A stretch of 43,315 nucleotides of DNA, from the NCBI GenBank assembly GCA_903916255.1, contig CAIWVW010000033.1:1-43315 (forward strand). The letters run 5' to 3'. The notes under the pieces are model-generated. The model was not told where the DNA came from and did no database searches. It worked only from the letters and a program-made list of their open reading frames with translations. The stretch is from an uncultured Bacteroidota bacterium. GTDB lineage: Bacteria > Bacteroidota > Bacteroidia > JABEUT01. Below, piece after piece: positions 40,856 to 43,315 of the stretch (within the stretch, counting starts at the first letter, position 1; the number at the start of each line of letters is the position of its first letter). A program made the position numbers and the translations under genes.

Positions 40856-41683
40856 TTACATAAATCCTTTTGCCGCAGAAAGGAAGTTGAGCCTGTAGAA
40901 CAAGCCAACGGAAAAGCTTCCTTCCAGCATGTGGGTTTGTGTGTAGCTTCCATATCCACGGAAACTATGGTCAGCATAAACAGGATTGGTGGAGGTGTTG
41001 TTTAAATCTTCTCCAAGGCCATCGGTTCCTTTAATATCTGACAAGCCATATTCGAAACGCAAATCTGTTAACAGGTATAATTTACCCGAAGAAACAAGTT
41101 TAACATTCCAGCCGAAACCCAATACTGCATTTAATGAACTGGAACCGAAAGAACTTGTAGTGCTATAGGATACACTGGATGGTTGGCCAATGGGTTGTCC
41201 TGAACAGCTTGCAGAATATGTGGCACTGGATAAGGAACAATATTCCGGGCCTACTTCAATGCTAAAACCGCCTTTTGCTTCATAGTGGAATAAAAGCGGC
41301 AGTTTAATTAAATCTAATTTAGTGGTAGCCGTATATGATTCGTTCTTTTGATAATAAACATTAGGTAAACTTGTAAGGGAAAGATTAGACTCATCCTCAT
41401 ATAACCCACCTACGTCCTGAAAAGTACCTTTATATTTTTGGGAATAAGGCGAATAGAGTACTTCAAATTCAATTCCTGTTCCGCCGAGGAAATTAAATTC
41501 GGAATGGAACCCGAATGAAGGTGACCACGACATTGCTACATCCTGGTCGCTTCCGGCATTGAAAACGTTGCTGTTCATAAGCCAGGTGCTTGCCATACCA
41601 CCTCTCAATCCCAAGTCTAAACTTTGGGCGGAGGCAAATAAACTGCAACCTGAAACAAGGGCTATTAAAATGGTCTTTTTCAT
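40856..41683 (-). CDS. Outer-membrane beta-barrel protein, paralogue 1
   Basis: A 275-residue protein from the ATG at 41683, which opens the signal peptide KKTILIALVSGCSLFASAQ; an upstream in-frame start at 41767 would place the promoter box inside the gene. It is a porin-like barrel of the PorT / outer-membrane-protein beta-barrel type, with SLDLGLRGGMASTWLMN, GIEFEVLYSPYSQKYKG, IKLPLLFHYEAKGGFSIEVG and VLGFGWNVKL strands. Its neighbour at 41833 shares the same block order (SLEFGLRGGISSSW, then GIELEI), so the two arose by tandem duplication. Function unknown. Confidence 0.85.
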   Translation of the reverse strand: MKKTILIALVSGCSLFASAQSLDLGLRGGMASTWLMNSNVFNAGSDQDVAMSWSPSFGFHSEFNFLGGTGIEFEVLYSPYSQKYKGTFQDVGGLYEDESNLSLTSLPNVYYQKNESYTATTKLDLIKLPLLFHYEAKGGFSIEVGPEYCSLSSATYSASCSGQPIGQPSSVSYSTTSSFGSSSLNAVLGFGWNVKLVSSGKLYLLTDLRFEYGLSDIKGTDGLGEDLNNTSTNPVYADHSFRGYGSYTQTHMLEGSFSVGLFYRLNFLSAAKGFM

Positions 41684-41716
41684 GTGAATTAGTATTATAG
41701 TTTTGGTTAATGGGTG

Positions 41717-41724
41717 CAAACATA
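41717..41724 (-). promoter_or_regulatory. -7 promoter box of outer-membrane paralogue 1
   Basis: TATGTTTG on the minus strand, 33 nt upstream of the ATG at 41683. Confidence 0.6.
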
Positions 41725-41832
41725 ACAATTTTGGGTTATTCTGCAACTCAAATTGGTCATTTTGCAATTAATACCCCCGGCCTTTAAAACCCGAAGTAGT
41801 TTAACAGTATTTAAAAGGACAAATAAATGATT

Positions 41833-42645
41833 TTAGAAATCTATTTTTCGCTTATGCACCATAACATGGGGATAAAAACGATAAAACACCCCGATATTTG
41901 CACTCAGGTCTAATGCATGGGTTGGATGGTAAGAGGCGTAATAAGGATTTGGCAGTTCATATAATATTACTGATTTTGGCCCGGTAAGGTTTTGCCCGTG
42001 TGCATCTACCCCGCCGAGGTCAAATACTCCATAAGTAATACGGAAATCCGCATTGAAATAAAATTTGCTGTCGTGGTTAAACCGTTTGTTCCAACCCATG
42101 CCTACAATAGCAACAAAGTCGTTACCGGGCAACTGATTGGTAATATTGTTAGTTATTGAAAAAGATGGATTATCATAAGTGGCTGAATATTGCGCACTGG
42201 TTATTAATTCGTAGCCGAGGCCGGCTTCAAAATATTTTCCGGTTATGTCATGTTCATAACGGAACAAAATAGGGATTTGAATAACATTAACGTTTGTATT
42301 GGCCGAATAGGTCTGCCCGGCATAATAATTCACCCCATTTCCGGGAAACTCGCCGGCATTTTTAAATGTGCCGCTGTAGCCTTCATTCAAACTGGCAGAA
42401 ATTATTTCCAGTTCTATGCCTACATTATGCGTTAAGTTGATTGCAGTATGAACACCGAAATCGTGGGATAGGGCAAAACCATAACTTTGGTCGGAACCTG
42501 CTTTTAAAAGATTCTCATTTAAGAACCATGAACTGGAAATGCCTCCCCTTAAACCAAATTCAAGGCTTTGTGCATGGGCAAAATAAACGGTATTGGTGAG
42601 TAGAAATAATGCAAGGATTTTGTTTGAAAAAGTATGCTTTACCAT
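41833..42645 (-). CDS. Outer-membrane beta-barrel protein, paralogue 2
   Basis: A 270-residue protein with signal peptide ending YFAHAQ. It has the same strand pattern as its neighbour: LEFGLRGGISSSWFLNENLLKAGSDQ-type opening (in two parts), GIELEIISASLNEGYSG, IQIPILFRYEHDITGKYFEAGLGYE and IVGMGWNKRFN. Sequence identity to paralogue 1 looks moderate, so the duplication is not recent. It precedes paralogue 1 on the same strand by 150 nt, and that gene has its own promoter, so the two may be regulated separately. No clear -7 box was seen in front of this copy. Confidence 0.85.
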   Translation of the reverse strand: MVKHTFSNKILALFLLTNTVYFAHAQSLEFGLRGGISSSWFLNENLLKAGSDQSYGFALSHDFGVHTAINLTHNVGIELEIISASLNEGYSGTFKNAGEFPGNGVNYYAGQTYSANTNVNVIQIPILFRYEHDITGKYFEAGLGYELITSAQYSATYDNPSFSITNNITNQLPGNDFVAIVGMGWNKRFNHDSKFYFNADFRITYGVFDLGGVDAHGQNLTGPKSVILYELPNPYYASYHPTHALDLSANIGVFYRFYPHVMVHKRKIDF

Positions 42646-42809
42646 AACGAGGTAGTTTTGGATGTTGTCACTTTATTTTAACGATTGCGGCTTTTATGTT
42701 AATTTTGGTTTCCGGTTAAATCGGGCGTAACAGATATTTGTATACTTTCACGCAACATAATTATCATCTATAACCACATCCACGTATACGTAAGAAAAAC
42801 CATTTTGTT

Positions 42810-43315
42810 ATGAAAATTTTAGAAAACACAACCGCCATAGTTACAGGAGCTTCCCGCGGAATAGGAACAGGCATTGCACTTTTGCTTGCAGAACACGGTG
42901 CCAATGTGGCATTCACCTATCTTTCATCGGAAGCGAAAGCAAAAGAACTGGAAACCCAATTACAGGCCAAGGGAGTAAAAGCCAAAGCCTACCATTCCGA
43001 TGCATCGGACTATAAGGCATCTGAACAATTAGTAAACGATGTGTTGGCTGAATTCGGCAAGGTGGACATACTTGTAAATAATGCCGGCATAACCAAAGAC
43101 GGTTTATTAATGCGCATGAGCGAAGAGCAATTCGACATGGTGATAAAAGCCAATTTGAAATCGGTTTTCAATATGACCAAAGCCATACAACGCCCTATGC
43201 TGAAGGAGCGCAAGGGTTCTATTATAAATATTACTTCGGTGGTGGGTATTCGCGGAAATGGTGGACAATCCAACTATGCCGCCTCCAAGGCTGGAATTAT
43301 TGGTTTTACCAAATC
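42810..43315 (+). CDS. fabG: 3-oxoacyl-[ACP] reductase FabG, 3' end outside window
   Basis: The first 168 codons of a short-chain dehydrogenase that reduces 3-oxoacyl-ACP with NADPH in fatty acid elongation. TGASRGIG at residues 12-19 binds the cofactor, then DILVNNAGITKDGLLMRM, which with its LLMRM sequence is typical of FabG. The catalytic triad is in ITSVVG (Ser) and SNYAASKAG (Tyr and Lys). The frame is open up to the window edge. The upstream 160 bp have a weak TATACTTTC element only. Other SDR reductases are the alternative, but the match to FabG is close. Confidence 0.92.
   Translation, partial: MKILENTTAIVTGASRGIGTGIALLLAEHGANVAFTYLSSEAKAKELETQLQAKGVKAKAYHSDASDYKASEQLVNDVLAEFGKVDILVNNAGITKDGLLMRMSEEQFDMVIKANLKSVFNMTKAIQRPMLKERKGSIINITSVVGIRGNGGQSNYAASKAGIIGFTK

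Noticed and set aside
41683-41767. Upstream extension of outer-membrane paralogue 1 by 28 codons
   Set aside because: It would put a non-secretory stretch before a perfect signal peptide and would contain the promoter box.

Overview
The window is a typical Bacteroidota chromosome segment. Five proteins carry Bacteroidota secretion hallmarks: signal peptides, PKD/Ig-like or GLUG modules, and either gliding-motility-type (T9SS type B) or Por-type (T9SS type A) C-terminal sorting domains. At least a dozen genes are preceded by a TAnnTTTG box, the -7 promoter element of this phylum. Other genes fitting the group are the ribosomal protein THX, a BatA-type membrane protein, small lipoproteins and porin-like beta-barrels. 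The genus cannot be named from this sequence. No rRNA, tRNA or CRISPR array was seen.

Layout. 1-1937 (-) is the 5' part of a secreted nidogen-like/Ig-repeat protein. 2261-4664 (+) holds UDP-glucose dehydrogenase and UDP-glucuronate decarboxylase, which together make UDP-xylose. 4665-8370 is an AT-rich accessory island: a VapBC-like toxin-antitoxin pair whose PIN toxin gene is split by a complete 2406-bp IS1595-family element. That element has a 24-bp inverted repeat, an 8-bp target duplication and two passenger genes (a KilA-N protein and a membrane protein). The island is bounded by a diverged direct repeat of the 3' end of the decarboxylase gene. 8380-9517 has trmH, a long-tailed THX protein and a clear terminator. 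9541-18028 (-) has three large secreted proteins and a tandem universal stress protein. 18115-21947 (-) is asparagine synthase plus two glycosyltransferases, probably part of cell-surface glycan assembly with the nucleotide-sugar genes. 21991-27437 carries dispersed phenylacetate-degradation genes (paaG, paaD, paaC), a soluble PAS histidine kinase and a DUF559-Dph6 fusion. 27563-34051 has an outer-membrane protein, a BatA-type protein, a metal-ligand-poor dihydroorotase homologue, two very small lipoproteins and an MFS transporter. 34118-43315 has a GLUG-repeat secreted protein, an ABC ATPase, a methyltransferase, an isoaspartyl peptidase, FolC, two tandem paralogous outer-membrane proteins and the start of FabG.

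The most unusual features are: (1) the nested accessory island, where removing the IS and one target-duplication copy restores a 125-residue PIN toxin in frame; (2) a nuclease-like DUF559 unit, bracketed by related short palindromes, fused in frame to a Dph6-type ATPase; (3) several genes whose start codon lies only 4-7 nt after the -7 box, implying leaderless transcripts; (4) several families of small intergenic repeats, one of which supplies the stop codon of two unrelated genes; and (5) two tandem 47-48 residue lipoproteins.
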